NCBI GenBank assembly: GCA_964473365.1
Contig: CAYYOV010000003.1
Coordinates: 86,831 to 150,830, forward strand
Length of the DNA stretch: 64,000 nt
Source: 2-02-FULL-55-14 sp964473365
GTDB lineage: Bacteria; Bacteroidota; Ignavibacteria; UBA10030
Direction of reading: 5' to 3'
Under the pieces are notes generated by a model that had not been told where the DNA came from, searched no databases, and saw nothing but the letters and a program-made list of their open reading frames with translations. Shown here in pieces: positions 1 to 8,420 of the stretch. The translations under genes and the position numbers were made by a program. Each line of letters opens with the position of its first letter. Position 1 is the first letter of the stretch.

Positions 1-2465
1 TGTTCGACGTAGCGCCGCGTCAATGCCGCGCCGCCCAGGATGACTGGCGTAGCAAGCCCGCGTTCCGCCATCACTTCGAGGTTCTCCTTCATCACCAGGG
101 TCGACTTCACCAATAATCCGCTCATGCCGATGGCGTCGGCCCGATGTTCTTCGGCCGCGTGTAGCATGGTCTCCACAGGGGTCTTGATGCCCAGATTGAC
201 GACCTTGAAGCCGTTGTTCGTGAGGATGATGTCGACGAGGTTCTTCCCGATGTCGTGCACGTCTCCCTTGACCGTGGCGATGACCATCGTGCCTTTCGCA
301 CGTCCGTCCTTCTTCTCCATGTGCGGTTCCAGGTACGCAACCGCGGCCTTCATGACCTCGGCCGACTGAAGCACGAACGGCAACTGCATCTGGCCTGACC
401 CAAAGAGATCCCCGACCACCTTCATCCCCCCAAGCAGGACGTCATTGATGATCGAAAGGGCCTGTCGGGTCTTCAATGCTTCGTCCAAGTCGGGCTGGAG
501 ACCCACGCGATCCCCATCGATGATCCGTCGCTGGAGCCGTTCCTCGATGGTACCGGCCGGACCGGCAACGGAGGCTCGTTCCTGCTTGGCGCCGGCATAG
601 TGATTCATCAGCTCGGTCAACGGGTCGGAGGCCACGGTTCGATCGGCTCCCGTTCCCGTGAAGGTGCGCTCGTCAAAGACGAGCCGACGACAGTATTCGT
701 GTGCCTGGGGGTCGAGCTTGTACAGCGGGATGATCTTCGATGCGTGGACGATCGCCATGTCGAGCCCTGCCTCGACGGCGGCGTGGAGGAAGACCGAGTT
801 CAACGCCGCCCGGGAAGCCGGCGCCAATCCGAACGAAATATTGCTCACGCCGAGGATCGTATGGACCCCGGGAAGCTCATGCTTGATCCTCCGGATGGCC
901 TCGATCGTCTCGATGCCCGCCCTCCGGAATTCCTCGTCGCCCGAGCCAAGCGTGAACGTGAGCGTATCGAAGATGATGTCGTGTGGACGCATGCCATGCT
1001 TGCCGACGGCCAGGTCGTAGATCCGACGTGCAATGGCCAGCTTCGCGTCCGCCGTCTTGGCCATGCCCTTCTCATCGATCGTCAGGGCGATGACCGCCGC
1101 GCCGTACTGCTTGCAGATGCGGACGATCCGTTCGAGCCGTTCTTCACCGTCCTCGAGATTGATGGAATTCACGACCGCCTTGCCCGCGATCCGCTGCAAC
1201 GACTCCTCGATCACCGGCGGTTCCGTGGAATCAATGACGAGCGGGACCGTGATCTGCTGATTGAACCGTGAAATGACCTGCGCAGCATCCGCGATCTCAT
1301 TGCGGCCGACGTATGCGACGCAGACGTCCAGCAGGTGCACCTGTTCACGCACCTGCTCCTTCCCCATTGCCACGATCCCTTCCCAGTCCTCCTTCGCCAG
1401 CAGATCCCGGAACAGCTTGCTGCCGTTGGCGTTCGTCCGCTCGCCGACGAGCGTGGGCGGATTATCCACTTTGAACGGGGACGCCTGATAGAGGCTTGAA
1501 GCGGCGGGAACGAACTGCGGCGTGCGGACCTTCGGCGTCAGACCTTCGACGGCCCTGACGAGCTGACGGATGTGCTCCTGCGTTGTGCCGCAGCATCCGC
1601 CGACGATCGATACTCCCAGGTCTTTCACGAAGTGCGACATAGACCGGACGAGCTCTTCGGGCGTCAGCTTGTAGTGGGCGTGACCACCGATGTTCTCCGG
1701 AATACCCGCATTGGGCATGACAAAGATCGGCAGCGGCGAAACATCCGAAAGCGTCCGGATGTGCTCGGACATCTCCTGCGGCCCCGTTGCGCAATTCAGC
1801 CCAAAGACGTCGACATCGAACGGTTCGATCGCAGTGAGCGCGGCCGTGATCTCCGTTCCCAACAGCATTGTGCCCATCGATTCGATCGTCACGGAGACGA
1901 TGATCGGGACTCGTCGACGGATATCCGCAAAATATCGTTGGGCACCGTGAAGAGCCGCCTTTGCCTGCAGGACATCCTGGACCGTTTCGATGCACAGCAG
2001 GTCAACGCCCCCTTCGACAAGTCCACGCGTCTGCACGTAGTAGCCGTCAGACATGTCCTTGAACGAGATGTGTCCGAGCGACGGGAGCTTGGTCGTAGGG
2101 CCCATCGAACCGGCAACGAATCGGGGGTGAGCGGATGTTGCGAACGACGAGGCGATCTGGCGGGCGATCTGCGCGGACCTTCTGTTCAGCTCCTCCGCAC
2201 GGTCCTGGAGCCCATATTCGGCCAGCACGATATTCGTCGACCCGAACGAATTGGTCTCGATGACATCGCAACCGGCCTCGAGGTAGTCGGAATGGACGCG
2301 TTCGACGGCGGACGGCTTGGAGACGACGAGATACTCGTTGCAGCCGGCCAGCGCTTCACCGCCAAAATCATCGGCCGTGAGGTTCTGTCCCTGCAAATGC
2401 GTACCTGTGGCCCCGTCAAAGACGAGGACTTTGTCCCGAAGCCGCGATAGGAACTGAGATGTCAT
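1..2465 (-). CDS. metH: Cobalamin-dependent methionine synthase, 3' end missing at window edge
   Basis: MetH moves the methyl group of 5-methyltetrahydrofolate to homocysteine through cobalamin, making methionine in the cytoplasm. About 821 residues are visible, read by translating the minus strand from ATG at 2465. An N-terminal homocysteine methyltransferase domain (about residues 1-310) carries the zinc cysteines in GLNCATG and GGCCGTT. A pterin-binding domain follows (about 330-600; VGERTNANGSK, ITVPLVIDSTEP), then a cap domain and the start of the B12 domain with the cobalamin-ligand motif DVHDIGKN near residue 730. The reactivation domain would lie beyond the edge. The gene has its own 5' leader with a SAM-II-like element and a terminator, so feedback by SAM is likely. 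Identity is secure; the full length cannot be seen. Confidence 0.95.
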   Translation of the reverse strand, partial: MTSQFLSRLRDKVLVFDGATGTHLQGQNLTADDFGGEALAGCNEYLVVSKPSAVERVHSDYLEAGCDVIETNSFGSTNIVLAEYGLQDRAEELNRRSAQIARQIASSFATSAHPRFVAGSMGPTTKLPSLGHISFKDMSDGYYVQTRGLVEGGVDLLCIETVQDVLQAKAALHGAQRYFADIRRRVPIIVSVTIESMGTMLLGTEITAALTAIEPFDVDVFGLNCATGPQEMSEHIRTLSDVSPLPIFVMPNAGIPENIGGHAHYKLTPEELVRSMSHFVKDLGVSIVGGCCGTTQEHIRQLVRAVEGLTPKVRTPQFVPAASSLYQASPFKVDNPPTLVGERTNANGSKLFRDLLAKEDWEGIVAMGKEQVREQVHLLDVCVAYVGRNEIADAAQVISRFNQQITVPLVIDSTEPPVIEESLQRIAGKAVVNSINLEDGEERLERIVRICKQYGAAVIALTIDEKGMAKTADAKLAIARRIYDLAVGKHGMRPHDIIFDTLTFTLGSGDEEFRRAGIETIEAIRRIKHELPGVHTILGVSNISFGLAPASRAALNSVFLHAAVEAGLDMAIVHASKIIPLYKLDPQAHEYCRRLVFDERTFTGTGADRTVASDPLTELMNHYAGAKQERASVAGPAGTIEERLQRRIIDGDRVGLQPDLDEALKTRQALSIINDVLLGGMKVVGDLFGSGQMQLPFVLQSAEVMKAAVAYLEPHMEKKDGRAKGTMVIATVKGDVHDIGKNLVDIILTNNGFKVVNLGIKTPVETMLHAAEEHRADAIGMSGLLVKSTLVMKENLEVMAERGLATPVILGGAALTRRYVE

Positions 2466-2492
2466 GAATGCGTTCTGGATCGTTGAGAAATG

Positions 2493-2517
2493 AAAAACCC
2501 CGACACGTGCGTCGGGG
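2493..2517 (-). terminator. Intrinsic terminator between SAM-II element and metH
   Basis: On the minus strand CCCCGAC, a six-base loop and GTCGGGG are followed by five T. It sits 28 bases before the metH ATG, so it acts as a leader terminator, not as an end-of-gene terminator. Its 5' arm (CCGACGC, 2509-2515) is also a perfect complement of GCGTCGG (2531-2537), the 3' end of the SAM-II pseudoknot region. That provides an antiterminator when the aptamer is unfolded. Confidence 0.85.
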
Positions 2518-2534
2518 CACTCCAGTCCCGCCGA

Positions 2535-2589
2535 CGCTTTAGCACTTGAATGAAGCGTGGCGGCAAGCTGTCATCAAATGGCCACATCG
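2535..2589 (-). promoter_or_regulatory. SAM-II-like riboswitch aptamer in metH leader
   Basis: Read on the minus strand, the leader has the order of blocks of a SAM-II (SAM_alpha) aptamer: GTGGC (P1 5' strand), ATTTGA in loop 1, GCTTG, GCCAC (P1 3' strand), then CAAGT and GCTAAA. GTGGC pairs with GCCAC. GCTTG pairs with CAAGT, and TGAC with GTCG, giving the pseudoknot. SAM-II elements are known mainly from Alphaproteobacteria and Bacteroidota ahead of methionine genes, which matches the position 70 bases before metH. A possible -7 promoter element TACATTTC at 2589-2596 would start the transcript close to the first P1 base. The assignment rests on eye alignment to the remembered consensus, with no covariance model run. 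Confidence 0.72.
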
Positions 2590-2664
2590 AAATGTACCAC
2601 GAAGACGGTCCAGATGCACCACTCAATCAGGGAAAGACCCGCAGGATTCGGGCCACAAGCTACA

Positions 2665-3693
2665 CTAGACCTGCAGGACGACTTTCCCGAACTGCTGACC
2701 GGATCCAACGATGCGATGTGCCTCTTGGACCTCTTCGAGCGGAAGGACCGCATGGATCACTGGCCGGAGCCTCCCCGCCGCAATGAATTCGAGGATCTTC
2801 ACCAGATCGCCCTTGCGGCCCATCGTCGAGCCGAGGATGCTGAGCTGCTTGTAGAAGACATACCGCAGATCGGTCACCGCATCATAGCCGGCAGTCGCAC
2901 CGCACGTCACCAGTCGTCCCCCCTTTGCCAATCCCTTAATGCTCGCATCCCACACGGCAGTACCCACGTGGTCCACAATGACGTCGACACCCCGTTTCTC
3001 TGTGAAACGGCGGATCGACCCGAGCAAATCTTCTTTGGTGTAGAGGATGACATCTGAGGCTCCGAGGGCACGTGCTTGTTCCGCCTTCTTGTCCGTGCTC
3101 GTTGTCGCAATGACCCGGGCTCCGAAGAGACACGCGATCTGAATCGCCGCGCTCCCAACACCGCTGCCGGCCCCGTGTACCAGCACCGTTTCTCCCGGCC
3201 TGACCTGTGCTTTGTCAACCAGCATTTGCCACGCGGTCAGGAAGACCAGTCCTGCTGCCGCTGCCGATTCGAACGGGATCTCTGGCGCGAGGCTGAGAAC
3301 ATTGCGCCCAGGCACAACGAGCAACTCGGCATCGGCACCATCCCGATGTTCTCCGATCAGGACGTAGTCCTTGCAGAGATTGTCGTGCCCGTTGAGACAG
3401 TACGCACAATGACCGCACGAAATCCCCTGTGCAACGACCACCCGGTCGCCAACCTTTACATGACGTACCGATGCTCCAACAGCGTCCACCGTTCCGGCGG
3501 CATCGACGCCCGGGATCATCGGCAGCGGCACGCGCACTCCGGGAAGTCCCTGACGGACCCAGATATCCATGTGGTTGATCGATGTCGCACGAACTCGAAC
3601 GCGTACTTCGTCCGCCCCGAACGCAGGATCGGGCACCTCTTCGAATCGAAGTTGCTCAGGACCGCCGTGAGCGTGAATGCGAACACAGCGCAT
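2665..3693 (-). CDS. Zinc-type medium-chain dehydrogenase (quinone oxidoreductase/alcohol dehydrogenase family)
   Basis: A 342-residue NAD(P)-dependent oxidoreductase of the medium-chain dehydrogenase superfamily. The structural-zinc lobe is visible as Cys93, Cys96, Cys99 and Cys107 (SCGHCAYC and NLC). The Rossmann nucleotide site is VHGAGSGVGSAAIQ at about residues 173-186. The usual catalytic-zinc cysteine after the first strand is replaced by Asn in SINHMD, as in the LNHLD subgroup of this family, so chemistry may differ from classical alcohol dehydrogenases and the substrate is unknown. The start ATG at 3693 is preferred over a longer 5' extension because MRCVRIHAHG begins the conserved fold and the start lies just after the upstream gene's TGA. 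It is the last gene of the argD group before the metH leader. Confidence 0.85.
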   Translation of the reverse strand: MRCVRIHAHGGPEQLRFEEVPDPAFGADEVRVRVRATSINHMDIWVRQGLPGVRVPLPMIPGVDAAGTVDAVGASVRHVKVGDRVVVAQGISCGHCAYCLNGHDNLCKDYVLIGEHRDGADAELLVVPGRNVLSLAPEIPFESAAAAGLVFLTAWQMLVDKAQVRPGETVLVHGAGSGVGSAAIQIACLFGARVIATTSTDKKAEQARALGASDVILYTKEDLLGSIRRFTEKRGVDVIVDHVGTAVWDASIKGLAKGGRLVTCGATAGYDAVTDLRYVFYKQLSILGSTMGRKGDLVKILEFIAAGRLRPVIHAVLPLEEVQEAHRIVGSGQQFGKVVLQV

Positions 3694-3694
3694 G

Positions 3695-4714
3695 TCAGTT
3701 CTCTGAGAATGCCGAAAGGTCGATGGGACCGAGGAATGACATGGCATACACCTCGAGCCCGGGTTCAGTGACCGTCAGTCGAAGTTGTCTGGTCTGGGTC
3801 TGGGCTTCCTGAACCAGATGATAGAGCCTCGGTTCTGAGACCTCCACGACGGCCGATCCATCTGCCTGTCGGCGAATGTCGGCGCCCTGGACCGAAGGTG
3901 GGAGCGGCACGCCGTCCTGCTCGACTGCTACCAGCAGGGGCACAGATGCGCCTGCGATCGTATGTACATCAGACCCGTCATATTCCATACTCAATGACGA
4001 TGGAACTCCCGGCGAACCGGCTGACTGTAGCGACTCCCGCCCGCTCCACCAGACACCTCCGGCATAGACCCGCCCCGGGAGATAGATGCCCGGATCGACA
4101 TACTCGGTCCGTGATTCGGGCACCAGGCCTTCGACATTCCCAAGTGTTCCACGCACATATCCCAGACGAAGACCTCCCGTGGGCCGGCGACGGTGACCGA
4201 GAAGATCTTCCTCACGACGGAACGGAGGCAGGAGCGTCTGCAATGCGCCGCGATATCCGGCATCACGCAGCAAGACCTGGATCGCGCGCTCGAATTCATG
4301 ATACCCTTGCTCTCCGGACTGGACGAACCGGACCGACCCCGTCCGGTCGATCAGGATCCGCGTCGGTCGCTCGCGTACTTGATAGGCACTCCAGACGTGC
4401 GAGGCATTGTCGAGCATGACGGGATACTGCACGCCCAACGCACGCACGGCCGACGCGACGCGCGCGTCATCGGCGCCGAAACTGAATTCGGGTGTATGGA
4501 CGCCGACGATCGAGAGCCCCAGGTCCCGGTACCGTTGGTACCATTCCTTGACGATGGGCAGGGCCCGCAGACTTGCCGCCGACGCCGTGTCCCAAAAATC
4601 TACCATCAGGATCCCACCCTCGAGGTCACGGATGAGGACGGGCTCACTGTTGAGCCAGGCCGACCCGTAGAGCTCCGGTGCGTGAACGACACCCGGTTCA
4701 AGTTCCGTGAGCAT
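3695..4714 (-). CDS. DipZ/TlpA-like thioredoxin-fold protein lacking the CXXC site
   Basis: A 339-residue protein whose first 155 residues follow the thioredoxin-like domain of the DipZ family closely: MVDFWDTASAASLRALP, then LSIVGVHTPEFSF and YPVMLDN. In that family the first block normally reads like WTYSCINC, with the redox cysteines. Here both cysteines are Ala/Ser, so a disulfide-exchange role is unlikely. Residues 170-339 form a second beta-rich region like the DipZ C-terminal carbohydrate-binding-like part. No signal peptide or DsbD-like membrane domain is seen, so the protein may be cytoplasmic. Its ATG overlaps the argD stop by one base (TGATG), showing tight co-expression. Family membership is fairly sure; function is not known. 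Confidence 0.7.
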   Translation of the reverse strand: MLTELEPGVVHAPELYGSAWLNSEPVLIRDLEGGILMVDFWDTASAASLRALPIVKEWYQRYRDLGLSIVGVHTPEFSFGADDARVASAVRALGVQYPVMLDNASHVWSAYQVRERPTRILIDRTGSVRFVQSGEQGYHEFERAIQVLLRDAGYRGALQTLLPPFRREEDLLGHRRRPTGGLRLGYVRGTLGNVEGLVPESRTEYVDPGIYLPGRVYAGGVWWSGRESLQSAGSPGVPSSLSMEYDGSDVHTIAGASVPLLVAVEQDGVPLPPSVQGADIRRQADGSAVVEVSEPRLYHLVQEAQTQTRQLRLTVTEPGLEVYAMSFLGPIDLSAFSEN

Positions 4715-5895
4715 CAGGCATTCACTTTCAGGATGGCGCGCAGCTCATGTTCGAACTGTTCGCATTGATCGGATGTCACCGTCAATGGGGGCAACAACCG
4801 AAGGACTGTTTCGTGCGTGCTATTCACAAGGATACCACGTGCCATGAGAGCGTCGACGACCGGCTGGCTCGGAATGTGGAGGTCGATCCCGATCATGCAC
4901 CCGAATCCCCGGGTCTCCCGAACCAACGCGGGGAATTCGCGCCGGAGCCGCTCTCCGATGGCGTGCAGTTGCTCACCAGCACGGGCGGCATTCTGCATGA
5001 GGCCGCCGTCGAGGACCTCGTCGAGGACCGCGTTCCCCGCAGCACAGGCGACAGGGTTGCCCCCAAATGTCGTACCGTGGACACCATACGTAAAGGCATC
5101 CGCGACGCGTTCATTTCCGAGGACCACGCCGAGCGGCAATCCACCACCGATCGCTTTGGCGACCAGCACGACGTCAGGCTTGAGACCAACGTGTTCGAAC
5201 CCAAAGAATTTTCCGGTCCTTCCGACGCCCGACTGGATCTCGTCGGCGATGATCAAGAATCCATGTTTCTCACGCAGCGTGTTCAGGGCGTCGGCGAAAT
5301 CGGGACTCACCGGAAAGATCCCTCCTTCCCCCTGTATGCATTCGACCACGACCGCGAGCGTTTCCGCATTCAGCGTCTTTCCGGCCGCTTCGACATCGTT
5401 GAACGGGATGGACGTCATGTGCGGAAGGAACGGCGCATAACCGTCCCGGTACTTCGGCTTGTCCATGAGTGAGAGGGCAGCGAAGGTTCGGCCGTGAAAT
5501 GCGTTCGACATGCCGACCATGATCGCTTTTCCCTTGCCCAGCCCCCACTTGCGCGACAGCTTGACAGCCGCCTCAAGGGCCTCGGTGCCGCTGTTGCACA
5601 AGAACGCCCGCCGGAAACCCGTCGCCGCCACAAGGCGCTCCACGAGCCGGATCTGCGGTTCCTGAAGGAAGAAGTTGGAAAGATGGAGGTATTTCCCAGC
5701 CTGGTCCTGGATAGCTTTGAGCACGCTCGGATGTCCATACCCGAGCGAATTCACGGCCAAGCCTCCGAAGAAATCGAGGTAACGCTTTCCAGAGCGGTCG
5801 AACAGGTACGCCCCTTCGCCCCGCTCGATCTCGACCGACAAGCGTTTGTAGGTGTGGAAGAAATGGGCGTCTTCGCGTTCGGCGAGTGTCGGCAC
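4714..5895 (-). CDS. argD: Acetylornithine/class-III aminotransferase
   Basis: A PLP-dependent class-III aminotransferase of 393 residues, most like acetylornithine aminotransferase, which converts N-acetylglutamate semialdehyde to acetylornithine in arginine synthesis. Visible landmarks are the PLP-phosphate site NSGTEALEAAVK (101-112), FHGRT (133-137), the cofactor aspartate in ADEIQSGVGRTG (217-228) and the Schiff-base lysine Lys247 in VAKAIGGGLPLG. The start codon is GTG, two bases after the coaE stop, with AAAGG about seven bases upstream. Other members of the family use succinylornithine, ornithine or 4-aminobutyrate, and no other arg genes lie nearby, so substrate is inferred from overall likeness. 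Confidence 0.82.
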   Translation of the reverse strand: MPTLAEREDAHFFHTYKRLSVEIERGEGAYLFDRSGKRYLDFFGGLAVNSLGYGHPSVLKAIQDQAGKYLHLSNFFLQEPQIRLVERLVAATGFRRAFLCNSGTEALEAAVKLSRKWGLGKGKAIMVGMSNAFHGRTFAALSLMDKPKYRDGYAPFLPHMTSIPFNDVEAAGKTLNAETLAVVVECIQGEGGIFPVSPDFADALNTLREKHGFLIIADEIQSGVGRTGKFFGFEHVGLKPDVVLVAKAIGGGLPLGVVLGNERVADAFTYGVHGTTFGGNPVACAAGNAVLDEVLDGGLMQNAARAGEQLHAIGERLRREFPALVRETRGFGCMIGIDLHIPSQPVVDALMARGILVNSTHETVLRLLPPLTVTSDQCEQFEHELRAILKVNA

Positions 5896-5897
5896 GG

Positions 5898-6539
5898 TCA
5901 GCCTTTCAACAACATTGCACGGAGGATGGTCAGAGCAAACTGCACACGCGGTTCGAGGTCCCGAAGGGTTCCATCATTCTCGATGACCACTGCCGATCGA
6001 CCGCGATGATCCGCGGGAGATCCTTGGGCTTTGATCCGGCGGCGTACGGCGTCCTCATCGAGGCCATCCCGCTTCATCACACGGGCGATGCGCACATCTT
6101 CCGGGGCGTCGACGTACAGGACGGCGTCCAGCCAGGCGTCCATGTTGGCCTCGTAGACGAGCGCGGCTTCGACGGCGGCGATGGCGACGCCCTCCTGCTT
6201 CCACGAACGCAGTTGTGCGCGGATGGCCTTCTCCGTCGCGGGGTGCACAATGGCTTCAAGTGCTTTCTGCCGTCCCCGATCGGAAAAGATCTGAGCGGCG
6301 ACGAACGCACGGTCGTAGGAACCGTCTGCACGGTAGGCCTGATGGCCCAGCAGGGCGATGATCTTGCGACGAAGAGCCGGGTCGGAAGCGCTCAGCGACC
6401 GGGCGGTCTGGTCGGCGGAACAGACGGGGATGCCAGCTCGTTCGACGATCGCCGCGACGGCCGACTTCCCGCTGCCGATGCCGCCGGTGATGCCGAAGAC
6501 CGGCAGGGCCGGTCGGGATGGCGCTGCGGGACGGCTCAC
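5898..6539 (-). CDS. coaE: Dephospho-CoA kinase
   Basis: Last enzyme of coenzyme A synthesis, phosphorylating the 3'-hydroxyl of dephospho-CoA with ATP in the cytoplasm. The P-loop GITGGIGSGKS lies at residues 16-26, followed by the CoaE hallmark VCSADQTARSL. The substrate and lid region shows HPATEKAIRAQL and VEAALVYEAN, and the end has RMKRDGLDEDAVRRRIKAQ. At 213 residues it has the usual length. The start is GTG, and its GTGA overlaps the TGA of rny, so rny-coaE-argD form one unit. Confidence 0.93.
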   Translation of the reverse strand: MSRPAAPSRPALPVFGITGGIGSGKSAVAAIVERAGIPVCSADQTARSLSASDPALRRKIIALLGHQAYRADGSYDRAFVAAQIFSDRGRQKALEAIVHPATEKAIRAQLRSWKQEGVAIAAVEAALVYEANMDAWLDAVLYVDAPEDVRIARVMKRDGLDEDAVRRRIKAQGSPADHRGRSAVVIENDGTLRDLEPRVQFALTILRAMLLKG

Positions 6540-8098
6540 TTTGCGATGGCGACGGAGCGCACTTCCCGGATCACGACCACCTTGATCTGACCGGGAAACT
6601 CCATCTCTTGCTGGATCTTGTTGGCAATATCGTGAGCAAGCTGCTCGGCGACCGCATCGTCGATGCGTTCGTGATTGACGATGACGCGGACCTCGCGACC
6701 GGCCTGAATGGCGTAGGTATTCGTAACGCCGTTGAACGATCGCGCGATGCTTTCGAGCCGTTCAAGTCGCTTGACGTATTCCTCAACCGACTCTCGTCGG
6801 GCTCCGGGTCGCGCCCCGGAGATGGCATCGGCCGCCTGCACCAACGCCGCCACCGGATGCTCCATCGGAATATCCTCGTGGTGCGATCCGACGGCATTGC
6901 AGACAATGGCGTTCTCGTTGAACTTCTTACACAACTCCATTCCCAACAGCGCATGCGGACCTTCGACACTCCGGTCGATGGTCTTTCCGATGTCATGCAG
7001 CAGGCCGGCGCGCTTGGCGAGCATCGGATCGAGCTTCAATTCCGACGCCATGATACCCGTGAGGTACGCCACTTCGATGCTGTGCTGGAGCAGATTCTGG
7101 CCGTAGGAGGAGCGGTACTTCATCTTCCCGACGTGCCGGAGGATCTCCGGATGGGCCGTGTGGAGGCCGATCTCGAGCAACGTGTTCTCCCCGGTACGAA
7201 GCACTTCCTCCTCGAGTTCCTTGCGGACCTTTTCGACCACTTCTTCGATGCGCGCAGGATGGATGCGTCCGTCGGCGATAAGCCGCTCGAGGGATTGCCG
7301 CGCGATCTCACGGCGGAACGGGTCGAAACCGGTGAGGATGACCGCCTCTGGGGTATCGTCCACGATGACGTCGACCCCAGTGGCCGCTTCGAACGCTTTG
7401 ATGTTGCGTCCCTCGCGGCCGATGATGCGGCCCTTGATCTCGTCACTCGCCAGCGTCAGCACGCTGGCCGTGGTCTCGACCGTATGCTCGGCTGCGGTCC
7501 GTTGGATCGCCTGGACGATGATCTTCTGCGCTTCGCGACGCCCCTCGAGCTTGGCCTGGTCGCGGATGTCCTTGAGGGTCTGCGCGGCCTCGGTCTTGAC
7601 GGTCTCGAGCAGGTTCTCGTGGAGCAGCTTCTTTGCTTCGTCGCGGGAGACGCCGGAGATCCGTTCCAGCCGCGCTGTTTCCTCTCCGATCAGGCGCTCC
7701 AGTTCACGTTCCTTCTCCAACACCCGTCGCTGGCGCTCCTGAATATCACGCTCCAGCTGCTGTGTTGACGTCTCTTTCTTGTTGAGGAGGTCAAGCTTCC
7801 GCTCGACATTCTCCTCCCGGTTCTGGACCTGTTTCTCGTATGCCTGAAGCTTGTTCCGCTTCGACTGCAGGTCGCTCTCGGCTTCCTTCTTGCGCTTGAA
7901 CCACTCGTCCTTCGCCTCGACCAACTTCTCGCGCTTGACCGTCTCAGCTTCTTTCGCGGCATCCTCGAGGATCTGCCGGGCACGCTCCTCGGCCGAGGAG
8001 ATCTTGTTCTGCCCGGCCCGCTGATTGAGGAACCAGCCGAGGAAGAACGACGCCCCGCCGATCAACGCACCGATCACGATCAACACATACGCATCCAT
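6536..8098 (-). CDS. rny: Ribonuclease Y
   Basis: Membrane-anchored endoribonuclease that starts mRNA decay. The 520-residue protein shows the full RNase Y plan: an N-terminal membrane helix (about 4-23), a long charged coiled coil (about 30-190), a KH domain with GRIIGREGRNIKAFE (about 220-235) and an HD domain with the metal motif LLHDIGKTID and SHHEDIP. It ends in IKVVVIREVRSVAIAK, the typical YmdA/Rny tail. The ATG at 8098 is followed at once by the membrane helix, which supports this start. It is the first gene after the structured RNA downstream of zapA and overlaps coaE by four bases. Confidence 0.97.
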   Translation of the reverse strand: MDAYVLIVIGALIGGASFFLGWFLNQRAGQNKISSAEERARQILEDAAKEAETVKREKLVEAKDEWFKRKKEAESDLQSKRNKLQAYEKQVQNREENVERKLDLLNKKETSTQQLERDIQERQRRVLEKERELERLIGEETARLERISGVSRDEAKKLLHENLLETVKTEAAQTLKDIRDQAKLEGRREAQKIIVQAIQRTAAEHTVETTASVLTLASDEIKGRIIGREGRNIKAFEAATGVDVIVDDTPEAVILTGFDPFRREIARQSLERLIADGRIHPARIEEVVEKVRKELEEEVLRTGENTLLEIGLHTAHPEILRHVGKMKYRSSYGQNLLQHSIEVAYLTGIMASELKLDPMLAKRAGLLHDIGKTIDRSVEGPHALLGMELCKKFNENAIVCNAVGSHHEDIPMEHPVAALVQAADAISGARPGARRESVEEYVKRLERLESIARSFNGVTNTYAIQAGREVRVIVNHERIDDAVAEQLAHDIANKIQQEMEFPGQIKVVVIREVRSVAIAK

Positions 8099-8169
8099 GC
8101 TGTCCTCGCTGTCACCTTCCGATCACGCCGGATAAAAAAAAGACCGCAACCATCGATGTCATCAAGTGT

Positions 8170-8349
8170 ATTGAAAGAACCTCATTCAAGACACAGTGGG
8201 TACCCGCCTACGCATTTTGCGCTTCCACTGGACCCGCTCGCCTCCGCCGAAGCCGAGGGTCGTCGCGTGGCATTCCCCGAGGGGACGATGGCGTGCGCTC
8301 CACACGTATGAGTCAGGCTCCCATATTAAAAAACATCAGGTTCTTTAAT
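8170..8349 (-). ncRNA. Structured RNA between zapA and rny, possible 6S RNA
   Basis: The 322-base space between zapA and rny contains a foldable RNA of about 180 bases. The closing stem pairs ATTAAAGAACCT (5', near 8349) with AGGTTCTTTCAAT (near 8182-8170). Inside are several GC-rich hairpins, including TCGTC/GACGA and GACCC/GGGTC, the latter enclosing a GGCTTCGGC-like tip. A run of eight T at 8134-8141 lies further downstream. Length and place beside zapA recall 6S RNA (ssrS), which in many bacteria is next to zapA, but the interior looks more branched than the rod with a central bubble of classical 6S. RNase P, tmRNA and SRP RNA hallmarks were not found. That it is structured is fairly sure; the 6S name is a guess by position. 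Confidence 0.5.
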
Positions 8350-8420
8350 ATGGTTGACAACAGCCGATGGTGCGGTTCAGATCATGTAGACTGACCGCCT
8401 ATGAAAAGAACACCCAGACG

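Noticed and set aside
8170..8349. RNase P RNA, tmRNA or SRP RNA for the zapA-rny spacer
   Set aside because: Hallmark cores (GAGGAAAGTCC, a tag frame with CCA-type ends, or the GGAAGGAAGCA loop of SRP RNA) were not found.
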